64,000 nucleotides of DNA from Pomacea canaliculata. Lineage: Eukaryota > Mollusca > Gastropoda > Architaenioglossa > Ampullariidae. The DNA is taken from contig NC_037594.1 of NCBI RefSeq assembly GCF_003073045.1, forward strand, positions 29,252,737-29,316,736, written 5' to 3'. The notes beneath the pieces are model-generated. The model made no database searches. It saw only the letters and a program-made list of their open reading frames with translations, and was not told the DNA's origin. Numbering within the stretch: the stretch's first letter is position 1; the number at the start of each line of letters is the position of its first letter. The position numbers and the translations under genes were made by a program. This document shows positions 13,995-25,896 of this stretch, in pieces.

Positions 13995-14209
13995 ATTGTA
14001 AACGTTTATAAAACATTTATTTAACATTTTTGTTTTAAATGTTTTATTTTCAAACATTTTAAAAATGTTTTTAAAATGTTTTACTGAAAAATGTTTTTTT
14101 GGTAAACGTTTTTCAAATGTTTTTAAAATGTTTCATCTAACACGTAAACCTTATTACAACCATGTAAACGTTTTTAAAACGTTTTTAAAATGTTTTCATG
14201 CTATCTGGG
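13995..14209 (-). repeat. Right terminal repeat array of the TIR element
   Basis: Mirror of the left end. It contains the same AAACGTTT/AAAATGTTT units and closes with CATGCTATCTGGG, the exact reverse complement of the left terminus. It is shorter than the left array, so only the outermost segment is a strict inverted repeat. Confidence 0.7.
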
Positions 14210-15364
14210 TTTGTTGTCTTTTGTCGTTGTTGTTTTGTTGTTGTTGTTGTTGTTGTTTTGGGTTTTTTGTTTGTTTGTTTGTTTTTGATGTTTTTTTTTT
14301 GGGGGGGGTCTTTTCTTTTCCGCTGCTACTGCTGATAGAGATAATGAATGAGAAAATTAAGAAAGAGCACGCAATAATATGTGCAATAACAATTGCTCAC
14401 TTTCATGTAATTGTATTTTGTATTAACTCGATATGTACTGGCTTGATTTTTTTTTCCTGTAAAATCAGGTCACAGCTGTTGAAATTAACGTTTGTTTGTC
14501 TTAAGGTTGAACAAGCCGTTAAAAAATGAGGGAGTGGAACAGACATTCCATTGCATGACAGAGTCATGTTTGATTTTCCATTTGCTATCTTTTTTTCAAC
14601 TTAGTACTGGTTAAAATCGCTTTATTAATTAGTTTAACAGTCGATAAAAATAAGTTTTTTTTTAACGTGCACGTTATTATCTGTAATTGTATCCTCCTAA
14701 AAATTAACTTACTAATGGGTGTTTTGGGGTTGAACATATTTTTTCTTTCTCTGTAACATGTCTTCCTCGTCATTTTGATCAATGAAGCATTGATGTATCG
14801 CGTTTGAAAATGAGGCCAGAAATTCTAAAGGAATCGAGTTTTGCCTCAAGCTCGTATTTTGGGGGGAAAAAATTACGAATTTTATGCAATTCGTGTTGCG
14901 CACATGAATGATTCAATTTTTTTTTTTAATTCATTACTCCCTTTGACGGATTTGCTAGTTCCCCAGAAAATATTCACCGAGAAGGAAGCCAACATTTGTC
15001 CACAAAAATAGCGATAACTCTGAAACAAATTGTTAAAATGATGTTAATATGTTCTTAAAAATGGACTGCTAAAAAGTACTGCCCTGATTGACAAAATCTT
15101 AAATGTTTGATAACATTCTTGCTCAATATTTCTAAATGATTCGTTCAACACCGAAGTCGCGGTATTGATTCTTTTTTTGTAATGAAACTAGTCATCTGAG
15201 CAGCTGCACTTTGACATTTCAGAATAAAGATATCTTAATATGAAAGACAATGTCGATCACGTTCGCTAAAACTAGACAGGCACTCAAGGAAACTCGAGTC
15301 CAGTATTAGTTTGACAATTTTAAACTAAAAAGTTGAATGAGCTAGGTTTGCTAACATTGTTACA

Positions 15365-15505
15365 ACATCTTGTTTTGTTTTGTTTCGTTTTGGTTTGGTT
15401 TGTTTTGCTCTGCTTTGTTTTGTTTGGTTTGGTTTTTTGGTTTTGTTTTGTTTTGTTTTGTTTTGTTTTGTTTTGTTTTGTTTTGTTTTGTTTTGTTTGT
15501 TTTGT
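15365..15505 (+). repeat. (TTTTG)n pentanucleotide array
   Basis: Tandem TTTTG units, imperfect at the left (TTTGG and CTTTG variants) and perfect over the last roughly 60 bases. It creates false open frames on both strands, of the poly-Phe/Val type on the plus and Lys-Gln-Asn type on the minus. Confidence 0.9.
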
Positions 15506-16259
15506 AGTAATCACAGACGTGGTTCGGTACTGCACACGGACACTTGACGATTGACACTTGGAGTGACAGTCACATTCATGCTTAATTCTCCCAAAAAGGC
15601 GGATATAAAACTTACCTAATTTTGGTACATACCTAATTTAAAGATTAGTATAAATGCACCATCCTATGGCATATACCATGTTTATTTTTATCAGTTTTGT
15701 AAAAGCTGCGTTTCCGCAATAAGTTCTCCCAATTTCTCTGCACGCAGCTGGTGAGGAGTTTATTGATTCCTGGATTTTCCTTTAGGCAGATGCCAGCGAT
15801 GCCCAGAGTATGTTTTTTCTCTGTGGTATTTTTTTTTCTGTGGTATTTTTTTCAGACTCGGTTCGAAGTTCTGGAGTAGTGTTAATGTGTTTATGTTCAA
15901 GTATCTTTTTGTGTCAGTATGTAAACAAGTGTGATATTTGTCTTTCTGTGTTTAAATATATTCAATATATTCTTCCTTCCTGCCTGCCTGCCCACCTGCA
16001 CCATTGCGCATGCGTGCCGCACACACACACACACTATCTCCAGCAAAGCACTTCCACAAACACTTGCCACGAAGACAGACTTAAATTCTGTTTGCCTGCA
16101 CTCACTAATTTCTTTCTCAAACATCAGTCACCTTTGACATGATCCCCCGGGGCTTGAAGTTAGAATGCTTTTGCGTCTCTCAGTCCTAAGATGTGCGCAC
16201 TACAATTACTCGGTGTCTGGGGAGATTTTGTTCTGTGTCTGCTGAGATTTCGATTAGTT

Positions 16260-16556
16260 CAACACACAGCTGTAGACCTTCTCTTCACCACGACTGCCCA
16301 ACCTTTCTGCCATCATTTTGGTGCAGTGTCGTTGTGGCATGTTTGTGTACAGCATTCTCTTTTTTTGCCTTGTATGTCTGTTACTATGTCTTTGTATAGT
16401 TGTTTGTTTATATGTCTGTTCTGTGTTTGAATGTGTGCTATATTATAAGCAGTTTGAATTTGCATTTAAAAGTTCTTTTCATCTGTATAAAGCATAGTCT
16501 TTAGTGAAGGAATGCGCTGTATAAATCTTCTTTATTATTATTTTTTTATATCTATC
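16260..16556 (+). repeat. LINE/SINE-type 3' tail repeat, copy 1
   Basis: It shares GACTGCCCAACCTTTCTG, TGCAGTG and a Phe-rich TTTTTTTGCCTT block with 39165-39420, and the segment from AAGCAG to the end with the reverse complement of 18065-18200. It ends in ATGCGCTGTATAAAT plus TTATTATTATT, an ending common to the 3' tails of CR1/L2-like LINEs and their SINEs. No coding part is attached. Confidence 0.6.
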
Positions 16557-18064
16557 TAATGAGGAACGATGTCTTAAAAATTTTATTTTTTCGTAATTAG
16601 CCTAAGTATAGCTTTTGAAATGGATGCTTAAATGACAGATCGAAGAACGGTGAAAAAAGGTTTGATATTTTTTTAGGTTAGAGGACTGTGATTATAGTAT
16701 ACGATCGCTGATCTGTTTATTTCACCACCATGAATAGGAAAGCATCTGTACAGTTAAGTAGTTTAATCAGGGAGGCACGGCTTACTTTGAACTATTTTTG
16801 TAATATACTTCAAAGGTCACGATTACGAGTTTTCAGACTTTCGAATATCGATCGCAGGCTTCAGTATACGCGGGTCTGTGACATCAGGATGTAGACTCAT
16901 TGGGGAATTAATATCGTTCCTGTAGCTGAGTAACTCGATCTGTAAATTAAGTTTGAGTATTGGCCTCTTCAGTCAGATTATCAAGTTACCAAAGATACCC
17001 AGTGGGTTTCGATGGCAAGCGATTCAAAACCTTTATTCTTTTTTTTTTTTTGTGTTCTTCAGCGCACGCTCAGCTATTCGGTGACGTCATACAACCGCTA
17101 AAAGTTCACACCAAAGATCGCAAAAACACGGAAATCTGATGCTCACTTCTAGAAGTTTCCCTCCTTCAAGCGGAGATCGTGTTGTTGAGTGTGAAAATTG
17201 GCTACCTACACGAAATGTCGAGAAGACTGCGAGCACCGACTGCGATTTCACACACGAATACCTGGCAAATACCGGTAACTCCTACTGACTCGAAGTAAAG
17301 TTGTTACCAGCTTAGTAGTTGTCTCCCTTGCAAACGACGTCATGCTTGCCGCTCGGGAAGCACTTTCCGCATGAACTCTATGAATGTGGTCAGATCAGCT
17401 ATCACTGTGCTTTACGATCTTTAAAGTTATTTCAGATTGATAACGATAACACTTCCTATAAGAACCCTTGCGCCGACACATAGACTCATGTTATAGCAAA
17501 GGTTATTCGCTCATATTTGGGAATAGTTTTTATCTGGTACAGGGTGAATGGTAGTTGTGGAAATAATGGAACTATAAGGGTTAGGGTTATGGAAAAGGAC
17601 AGTCATGCATGTGAAAGGACAGTCATGCATCGTACAGGTCAAAGGCTGTGTAGAACAATAAGTTAAACCACTGCAGAGACATTTTTTGAAGGTGCCGCGC
17701 ATTCTTCTGTGATCGAGCACACACCTGCAGCAAGTGTTTCAACACGAGATCTCGGATTTCAGCACCCTACTGCAAGAAATTGATGCCAGATAAGACCGTG
17801 TGTGTGTGTTTTGTTTCTTTTACATAAGTTATGAAAGCAATCATAAACAGTTTTTTAAAAAAATCTACGAACTAAATTCATTAATGAAATCAAAGAAAAA
17901 AACAATATATGGGAGATAATTTGTAAAGGGAATAAATCTGTACAACTAATGTTTGGAGCCTCAGATTCTCTTCCCATATAGGGATAGCTAAATGAAATTT
18001 GAACTTTAAAAAAATGGAAACTTGTACTTAATAAATGCAATACGACAACAACAGTCAACTAAAA

Positions 18065-18200
18065 TGATCTTTGTTTCATAGAATGATATTCCTTCACTAA
18101 AGACTGTGCTTTATACATGTGAAAACAACTTTTAAATGGAAATTCAAACATTCTGTGGATTCTGCTTAGAACTTGTGTTAAAACATCCTGTATAATGATG
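18065..18200 (-). repeat. LINE/SINE-type 3' tail repeat, copy 2
   Basis: The reverse complement matches the second half of copy 1, including TTTAAAAGTT, TGTATAAAGCA and GTCTTTAGTGAAGGAAT. It lacks the terminal TTATTA run, so it is broken at the 3' end. Confidence 0.6.
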
Positions 18201-19690
18201 GGCCTATGTATTACAAGTGCAAAGAGAACCTGACAATTGTTCACTTCATGCTAAAATGCATGATTTGTTCCCCGTTATTACTAAAGTGAGTGTATATTAT
18301 GTGCATTTTCAAAGCAACTACTTTTTTCCAAAACTTTTATCATACCTAATCTAACTGTCACATAAATAACAAAAATAAATGCCACAAATCTCCATATAAG
18401 TATACAACCTTCGTTTATTTAAAGCTTGTTTAAATACTGAAAGAAATTTCTCACTGACATCACAAATCTCATGCACTTAATATGAATGTAATTGCGTGTC
18501 TGCTCTGGAATATACACATGATGGCTCCACAACAAGTGATAGCCATTTGGATTTTTTTTTAAATGACTTAAAATACATGTAATGCTGAGCAACTTCCACT
18601 TTAACAGATACAGTTTATAACTTTCTGCACCAGTAAATTTTGCAGTAAAAATTTCGAAAGTTGAAAGACTGCCCAGAATCTTATGTTTAAGTTGCATATG
18701 TAACAAAACATTACAAAATCAACTTAGAACTCTTTATCACCTGCATATGTGAAATGCAAGTGTCCCAGCATTGACTTATTTACTTAAACATGAGCCACAT
18801 ACTACTACATAAAGAGTGCCTACCACACTGCTCAGAAGAATTTGTAATTCATTTCTAAGCTTTTTTGCAATGATCAATGGAAGATAAATAAATTAAATAT
18901 CAATGTATTAACTGTATCAATTAACTGGAAAGCTGTGCTAATCAACTGCTAAACCAGCAAACGAAATGACAAATTCTTCTAAAATGACAATGTACATCTC
19001 AGATGCTTCAACTTCAAGAGAGGTAGTAGAAGAATTCAGACTAACTATAAAATCTGCTTAAGTGGGAAAATGGTGGAAAGTAGAAAGTGATATTGGAAAA
19101 TTCCAGGCACAATGTTTTTGAACTTTTTTATCCACTCTGCATTTCACATCAGCTCCCATCAGATATTATCTTTAAGATCCTCCTACAAAATGCAAATGAT
19201 CCTATCTTTAGCCAAAGCTATGGTCTGTATTTACAGAGCTGTTATTAAAGGCCATTAGCATAGTAGTAGCGTGGCAGAGGCAGTGGTTCACTAAATTTAG
19301 GCCACAGCATGTGAAAGGCAGTTTATCCATTTTTTCCTGATAAATAGGTCCCCCATGTCTGCTGAATAGTCAGGGAGTGTTTTCAAGTCACAGAGTATAT
19401 ATCTTTTCATGTATTATGTTTCAGGGATGAAAAAATGTGTTGGACACAACATTATTTAATCAAATATTAAAGAAATCAAGAAAACAAGAAATTAAAAACA
19501 AAAATTAAAAAAAATCTTCTAGAGCATCAGATTTTACAGCAGCATGCTCATTAATTACCTATGCACCTTCAGTTAGAAAAGACTTTTGGCCAACAATTCA
19601 AATATTCTGAAGAAAAAAGAATAGAGAATTATCTAATGACAATTAAAAACATGGTTTTCCCCATTTTTTTCTACAGTGTTATATTTTAAC

Positions 19691-21264
19691 TCAGAAAACT
19701 TCTAATACTCTAAAATGATTCTCAATAGATTTTGGGTCATCTTCGAAATGAATTTTATCAGTAATTTTCATGCCTTCCTTGGTAAGTTGTTCAACAAATC
19801 TGCGCTTCTCCTTTCCAATCCATGCACGCATTTCATCTTTCACCTGGTATGGTGTAACATGCACACTGACTGTGATCGGAAGTGACGCAAAGCATTTTAA
19901 CACTGATCGGTCAGTGATCCATGTGTTACTTCCACCACTATGGCCACCATCCAGCCATGTCATGGCATGCACTCGAGGAAGGAGTGTGGAACGATCTTTG
20001 CATGCAGCCTCTATTTCAAACAACAACTGATTCAGAACAACGCATCCTTTACTGAAGCCAATCAAATGGATAGGGATGTCTGCCACTGAGCTGTTGAAAG
20101 ATGTTTGTCCATCTCCGACAACCTTGTCTACACATGCTAATTCATATTCTCTAACTTCATGTAGATTATCAGAGTCCTCCACAGAACTTTTCTCAGAGCT
20201 TTGCAAGCTTTCTGTTTTCTCAGTAGTGCACAAGTCCTTTAATGAAATAAGACCATTCTTTATAACTTCATGATAAATAACAGAAAGAGTTCTCCAGGCA
20301 CCAAAATCACGAGAATGTTTTGGGCATCCAAAATCGTTGGATTCTACAAACTGACTGTAGACACTAAAAGTGTTGAGATGCATGGACTGTGGTTTGAAGA
20401 CCATCACCATTGCTGTCGGGAATCTTTTAGCTAGGAGTTCAGCAGTGGCAATGCTGTTCCATTGTACATATCGACCATTGTCACGGTGATTCATCATGTT
20501 CTCTGGGTAATCCTATTTTGAAATAGAATAATTTTTTTTTTAAGTAACAAGCATATAGGTATTAGGGAAACAATATAACAGAACTACTGTAAAATACACA
20601 CATATACATTAACTTCAAAATGATGCCATCATCTTGCTGTACTATCAATAAGAGTAAGAGAGATAGAGGGAAAATGCATGACAGATTAAGCTGTCAATAA
20701 GAACCTACAAGAAAAGTCTACAAATACACACCAGCACTGGACTTATTATAAGCTCATTATAAACACTGGCAACAAAAATCATATTATTTGATTATTTGGG
20801 ACGCTGCTGAAGATGGCTTTTCAACACTAACTGGTAGAAAGTTGCATTACCATTTCTATTACTGTATGACAGTTGTTTAACAATTCCATTACTATAGACA
20901 ATACCTGTACATCTCCACCAAAGAAGATAACGTGCTCTGTTGCATCTGATCTACGGCCTGCAACAATGACGTCAGTGTTTTTTTCTATGTTTGCAGCTAA
21001 ATTCTTTAGGCAAATCACGTTAATCTGTGATTTTACTTCAGACATTGCGGCCTGACATAAAAACTGATAATGGCTGTTTATCAGAGTTTGTTCCCAGCCC
21101 TTGTTATACGCTGGCTTGCAAAAATTATGATGAGCACCTGTCAATCCTGGATTGACTTTGTCTGTCACTTTGGACTTAAATGCAAATGATATATATACTA
21201 ATGGTTTTGTGCCAAATAGGACAGAAATGCAGAGCAGACGACAAGTGCTCAGAAAAAGAGACAT
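19691..21264 (-). CDS. C2orf69: C2orf69 homologue (mitochondrial alpha/beta-hydrolase-like protein)
   Basis: Two exons: 20905-21264 (120 codons) and 19691-20512 (273 codons plus stop), joined in phase 0 (CAG|gtattg and tag|GATTAC); about 393 residues against 385 in human. The N-terminus (MSLFLSTCRLLCISVL) is hydrophobic and suits a targeting or signal sequence. The shared family blocks are HVIFFGGDVQ, DFGAW, IHLIGFSKGCVVLNQLLFE, WLDGGHSGGSNTW, HVTPYQVKDEMRAWIGKE and SIENHFRVLEVF. GFSKG has the G-x-S-x-G form of a hydrolase nucleophile elbow; the Asp of WLDGG and the His of ENHF are candidate partners. Human loss causes a mitochondrial multisystem disease; the substrate is not known to me. I chose the ATG at 21264; five further open codons upstream have no ATG. 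It is divergent with MMADHC. Confidence 0.93.
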
Positions 21265-21966
21265 CGAAGTACGAAGCAAACGTCCACTTTAGCTGTTGAC
21301 ACTCGCTAAGCAATTCATAGAGAATGTATTACATACATTGCTTTATACTGACTAGATCAGCATTCTATATGGAATGTCTAAACACGAAAGCTGCACAGCT
21401 GGAATGACTTGACCATTTTCACTATTCAACGATTCGGTTCACGAACTAGTATCACTTGTATACACGTCCGTGACTCGCTTGGTTCATGGTTAGATCTTTG
21501 GACAGTCACGATCGTTCAGAGTAATTTCCCTTCCTTACTTCCGGTAAACAAGGTTTCTCAGGTAGCGAAAAAAATTTAGTGATAACTATTTTATTTTCAT
21601 TGATAAACTTGTCCCTGGTAGAAGATTTATTTTTGTTTGATAGCAAACATGATTAAACAGTTGATAACTTTTAAGCAGAATGCGAAATGTTGTGAGGAAT
21701 GCTTCTCACTTTTTATGACGAAACTTGACCGAACGATTCCAGAAACAGTTTAAGTGCGAACATTGTTTACATTTATCAACGTTGAATTTTAAACATCTGT
21801 GATAAATTGTGACTAAATAGGAAAACAAAATCAAACGAGTAGACCACGTGTCAGTTACTATCAGCATCAGTGTTACCATCTAAACAAGCAAAATAATTTT
21901 GCTAGAATAAGATGAACTGACGTATTAATTTTTGTTTCTGTCAAGGACGATTAAAACTAATCCCAT
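21265..21966. promoter_or_regulatory. Shared promoter region between C2orf69 and MMADHC
   Basis: The two start codons point away from each other and are 702 bases apart, with no other gene between. ACTTCCGGT at 21537-21545 is a consensus ETS/GABP site, common in promoters of nuclear genes for mitochondrial proteins. Transcription starts cannot be seen; 5' UTRs of both genes must lie here. Confidence 0.55.
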
Positions 21967-24900
21967 ATGGCATTGCGGGTGAGTTGTTGATAATTTTTTT
22001 TTTTCCTTTAATAATAATCAGAATTTAAACAAATGTCCATTATTTATTACTTCAAGATGTGAAAGGAATAACTGTTTCAGAAGAAAACGCACTCCTTGAG
22101 TGCTAGGCAGAATTTTAGTCGATTAAAAAAAACAAACCCTAAACTATTCATTTCACCTGGTCTTTTGTCTGATAGTGAAATTTCTTTCTTTTTTCCCCCT
22201 CATTAATTCATAAATGTTATGCAGACAATCATGGCGTTGTTAGAGTTCTTCTCTATGTGATGTGTGCAATAAACAGTTGGCTGCAGCACAGAGATGTGTC
22301 CGTGTATACCTTCCAAATTTAAGAGCAGTCGTAAACCATTTTCGAACATTCTCATCCCATTCACAAGAAGACAGTTACGGTACAACTAGTCGAGGACTTG
22401 AAGATACAGACAGTGAGTTTTGTGTAAAATTGTTCTTTTTCTTACATATTTGAATCAGTAGTAGAGTATCTAATAGTAAATATGCTTGATTTCTTGAATT
22501 AGTGCTATTGTATAATTCATATATATAATACAATCAATTTCCATCTTTTTCTTTCATTTCATTAACTCATGCTGGTAAAGCAAAGTATTTAAAAGAGCTA
22601 ATCATAAACTCTGTCTGACAAGCCGCATCTCTCATTGATAAATATAAATATATAGAAATATATTCTATTAATAATGTCAATACTCAGAATTATGAAGCTT
22701 ACATAGTAATCATGGAAATTCAATATTGTAAACTAAAAACTGTTAATAATATTGTTTGTGTATTTGAAAATATTTTTTATCTGTTGCTTATTTAAGTAAC
22801 ACAGGTTGAGTGGCCAGACCCTGCATTAGGCCCACTTCGCCCTGTGAACCGCCATTTTCCCCTCCCAGGACAGATTGGAGCAACAAACCAGTCATCTTCA
22901 GACATTAATGCAAAACCTGAGGAACTACCCCACTATTTTGGTGACCCACTGACCTTGCTACCTGCTCAGCCTTGTGAGCGACACCTAGGTGTCCTTGCTC
23001 ACTATCTTAACCATGAACTGAAAGTTAGTCTTGGTCATGTTGTGTCTGGATCACTGTGGTGTCTCGCCATGTGTTTGTCTTGAACTTTTATCAACAATGT
23101 TTATCTCACAAGTCCTATTTATCAGAACTTAAACATCAGTCTAGTTCTCACCAATAGTTTCACCAAAAGTCATGTGCCACATGCTGTTTACTTATCATTG
23201 TTGACATCATTTCTTTAAAAAAAAAAAAAGGTGGAAAGAGTTTTAATCTTTGACTGCTCAAAACTTTAAAGCTGAAATGGATTTTCCTTATCGATCTATA
23301 CCAGTTCACTTGCCTGCATGATGTCCATCTCTTTTGATTGCCTTTATAATTTACCTTTCATGATAAAGCAGTTGGATAAACAAAGGTAGCTTAGTTCCCT
23401 ATTATTTTCTTAGTTAGCTAAATCTGTTTATAAATCATCACCATACTGATCAGCTGTAAAAAGAGGTGTACATTTTAATATGGAAAATGAAACTCTCGAC
23501 ACTTTTTTTATGATCATTTCCTCTGACCTCATGGTGGTTGAAAGTGTGTCCGGTTTTTTTCTGCTAAAACAGACATTTAGAGCTCATGTTGGTTTTCTTT
23601 TAAAATTTCATATTTGATAGTATTGTTTTGTACTCGTAAATAACCAACGCTATCAAGAGCAGTGATTGGTCTCCCAGCTTTCATTGTGCTTTGTTTCTTG
23701 CTGGCTGTCTTGTATAAAATCACTTGAGACCATTTCATAGCCCCTTGAAGATTGAAAATCCAAGGTCACGATAAACGCAGATATGCCCTACTGTTATCTT
23801 GCATGTTATATTTGAACATGATTATTTAATCCTTATTTCAGGACAGTATAAACAATCCACAACTAAATATAACACAGTAATCATATCTGTGGCATTTAGT
23901 CCCACCAGTTTAGCCATAGATAAAACCTGAGTGTTCTGACCCTACTAGCATTATTGCCTGCATGTAAGATCTTGATTTATAGAATTAACTGGAGATAAAG
24001 AAATCAGTTCCTTTTTTATTTCCCATATCTTTTTTTAATATTGAGATCAGTTTATTGAATTTTTAAAAATTCTTTTTGTTTGTTTGTTTTTTGTTTTGTT
24101 TTGTTTTGTTTTTTTTTTTGTTTTCCTGTTTGACAACTGAAAATGTCATTTTCTGGGATAATGATTGAGAGTATAATGTAACTTCATTTTGTCCAGCGTT
24201 TTCAGATCAAAAAGTTTTCTCACCCTAATATTGGACTAGAAAAAAAGTTACAGAAATCTGCAGAAAGCATCAAAGTTAATTTCATTTTATTTCTGGTTTT
24301 GTGAATATGTCTGGGTGACTTCCTGAACTGACTGTCACAAGATAGCAGCATTTTAGAGTTTACTCACCACTAAGCTATGTTAGTTTAGTGAATTTAATCA
24401 GTTACGGATTATTGATCTTTGGTTGATAATTGATTAATGTTGTAATCATAATATTCATATCTTTTACAGAATAGTGTCAAAGACATGACAGAACCTTGTG
24501 AAAATACCATGCCAAAACCATCAGACATGCTAGAATGTGTGGCATATGACTGCCCACAGATTCTTCGAAAAGGTGAATACAGTAGCTGAGCCTGTTAATG
24601 TAATAATATTTTAGTATAATAGTTTACCTGGACCATTAACATATTTAGAGAAAAAAATGTTAAACATTATATCAAATGTCATTTACTTGTTGAAGTACTT
24701 GCAAGTTTATTTATCCCAGAGGACAATTAGGAAACAGCTCTATAATGAATCAGTCTATGACTACACTGTACAGTATCAACAGTCAACAATATCATTACAC
24801 ATTTTTACCTGTCACATTTTTCAGTGGCATTATGAACTGGTGTTTTAATGATTTCCTCCAGGATATATATACATTCAGAGAAAATATTAAATATTCTGTG

Positions 24901-25896
24901 TGGTTTACTTTATAAAGTAAAGCAGTGTGCGTGTGAATCTTGTATGGTAATTCCTGTTAATTTTTATGATGATTGCAGATTTCAGTGATTTATTCCCTGA
25001 TCGAGACATATCGCTAGGGCCTTTCACAGCCTTAACATTGAGCCAGCGAACCAAGAATGACATGTCTGCCTGGTCCTATGATGTTGAGATGGAACGTGAA
25101 GAGTTATTAGAAACAGTGAGGATTTTTTCCCCCACCCATCTCTCCCAAGCACAAGGCATTTATTGCAATGAAATTGGGACTGTCTTCATTTTAAAATTGT
25201 GGATTAGTGACATCAGAACTACAGCTTATGACCTTCTAGTGGTCATGATGCAGTGTTGTGGCAAATAACGCTTGCTACTTTGAGATTTTTTAATGAAGGT
25301 GTGCCTAACTTGAATATCTGGATGCTCATCTACTTGTATGCATGTAGATCCAGTTGACTCATTAGACTAACCCACACTGTGTAGTAGGTGTTAAATTTCT
25401 TTATTCCAAGTTTTAAGTTTCTGTTTCAGTTTATGTATGGTGCCATGGAAATCTGCAATGCTTTGCAGAAAAATGGTTTTGGGCTGACTTCATAGATCCC
25501 AGTACTGGAAGACCAGTAAGACCTTTTTCTCTCTTGCTTTTATTCTTACACGGTTCTTCAATAAAAGATTATTCCTCGCATGCTACATCTTCGGTTGAAA
25601 AACTAACCAATGAGTCAAAAACTATCACCATTCCAAGCAAAGCAGCTATTGATATAATTCAAATGGTCTGTTTTACAGTTTAATGGACCACACACAAATG
25701 CTTCCTTCTGTGAGACTGATGAACGGTACCGGAGACTGGGCTTCCAAATAGAGGACCTTGGATGCTGCAAGTTATTCGCCACTCACTCTGGGGCACTCAC
25801 GCCTATGTGAGCTGTCTTTTCACAAATGCTCCAATTTACCATCCAATTATTCATCAGCTTACAAAGAAGTACTTACAGAGTGTCAGTTCAGACTGA
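21967..25896 (+). CDS. MMADHC: MMADHC (cblD), cobalamin-trafficking protein, seven exons
   Basis: It directs cobalamin from MMACHC to cytosolic methionine synthase and mitochondrial methylmalonyl-CoA mutase. Exons: 21967-21978 (MALR), 22292-22412, 22797-23023, 24470-24572, 24979-25115, 25430-25515 and 25679-25896. All junctions are GT-AG and in phase. The expected product is about 301 residues against 296 in human. Matching blocks are [30 protein letters not shown] then [53 protein letters not shown] and DLGCCK then [10 protein letters not shown]. The first residues after MALR suit a mitochondrial leader. Oddities: exon 6 is 86 nt and exon 7 is 218 nt where 87 and 219 are needed. One base is missing in the T-run before GGGCTGAC (about 25470), and one after GGATGCTGCAAG (about 25772). 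Both look like assembly indels in a single-copy conserved gene. Confidence 0.93.

Larger units (their letters stand above)
8647..14209. mobile_element. 5.56-kb TIR DNA transposon carrying a DUF4806 gene
   Basis: The ends are an exact inverted repeat: CCCAGATAGCATG at 8647 and its reverse complement ending at 14209. TTT sits immediately outside on both sides (8644-8646 and 14210-14212), consistent with a 3-bp target duplication. Inside each end are a few hundred bases of short AACGTTTTAAAA-type units. The only gene recognisable inside is a minus-strand multi-exon DUF4806 gene (9970-12639). I see no DDE/D transposase or RNase-H-like core on either strand. It could be a non-autonomous element that captured a host gene, or a family in which the DUF4806 gene is a normal component. 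The superfamily is not assigned. Confidence 0.75.
14210..19690. other. Intergenic region with dispersed repeats, no gene seen
   Basis: Apart from the pentanucleotide array at 15365 and the two tail-repeat copies at 16260 and 18065 listed separately, I see no gene. A GTT/TTTG-rich run lies at 14222-14300, a CA run at 16019-16034, and an 18-base direct duplication around 17598-17632. The region next to 19691 may contain the 3' UTR of the C2orf69 homologue. Confidence 0.5.

Noticed and set aside
15320-15557. Open frames on both strands rich in Phe/Val/Leu or Lys/Gln/Asn
   Set aside because: They are produced by the TTTTG pentanucleotide array.
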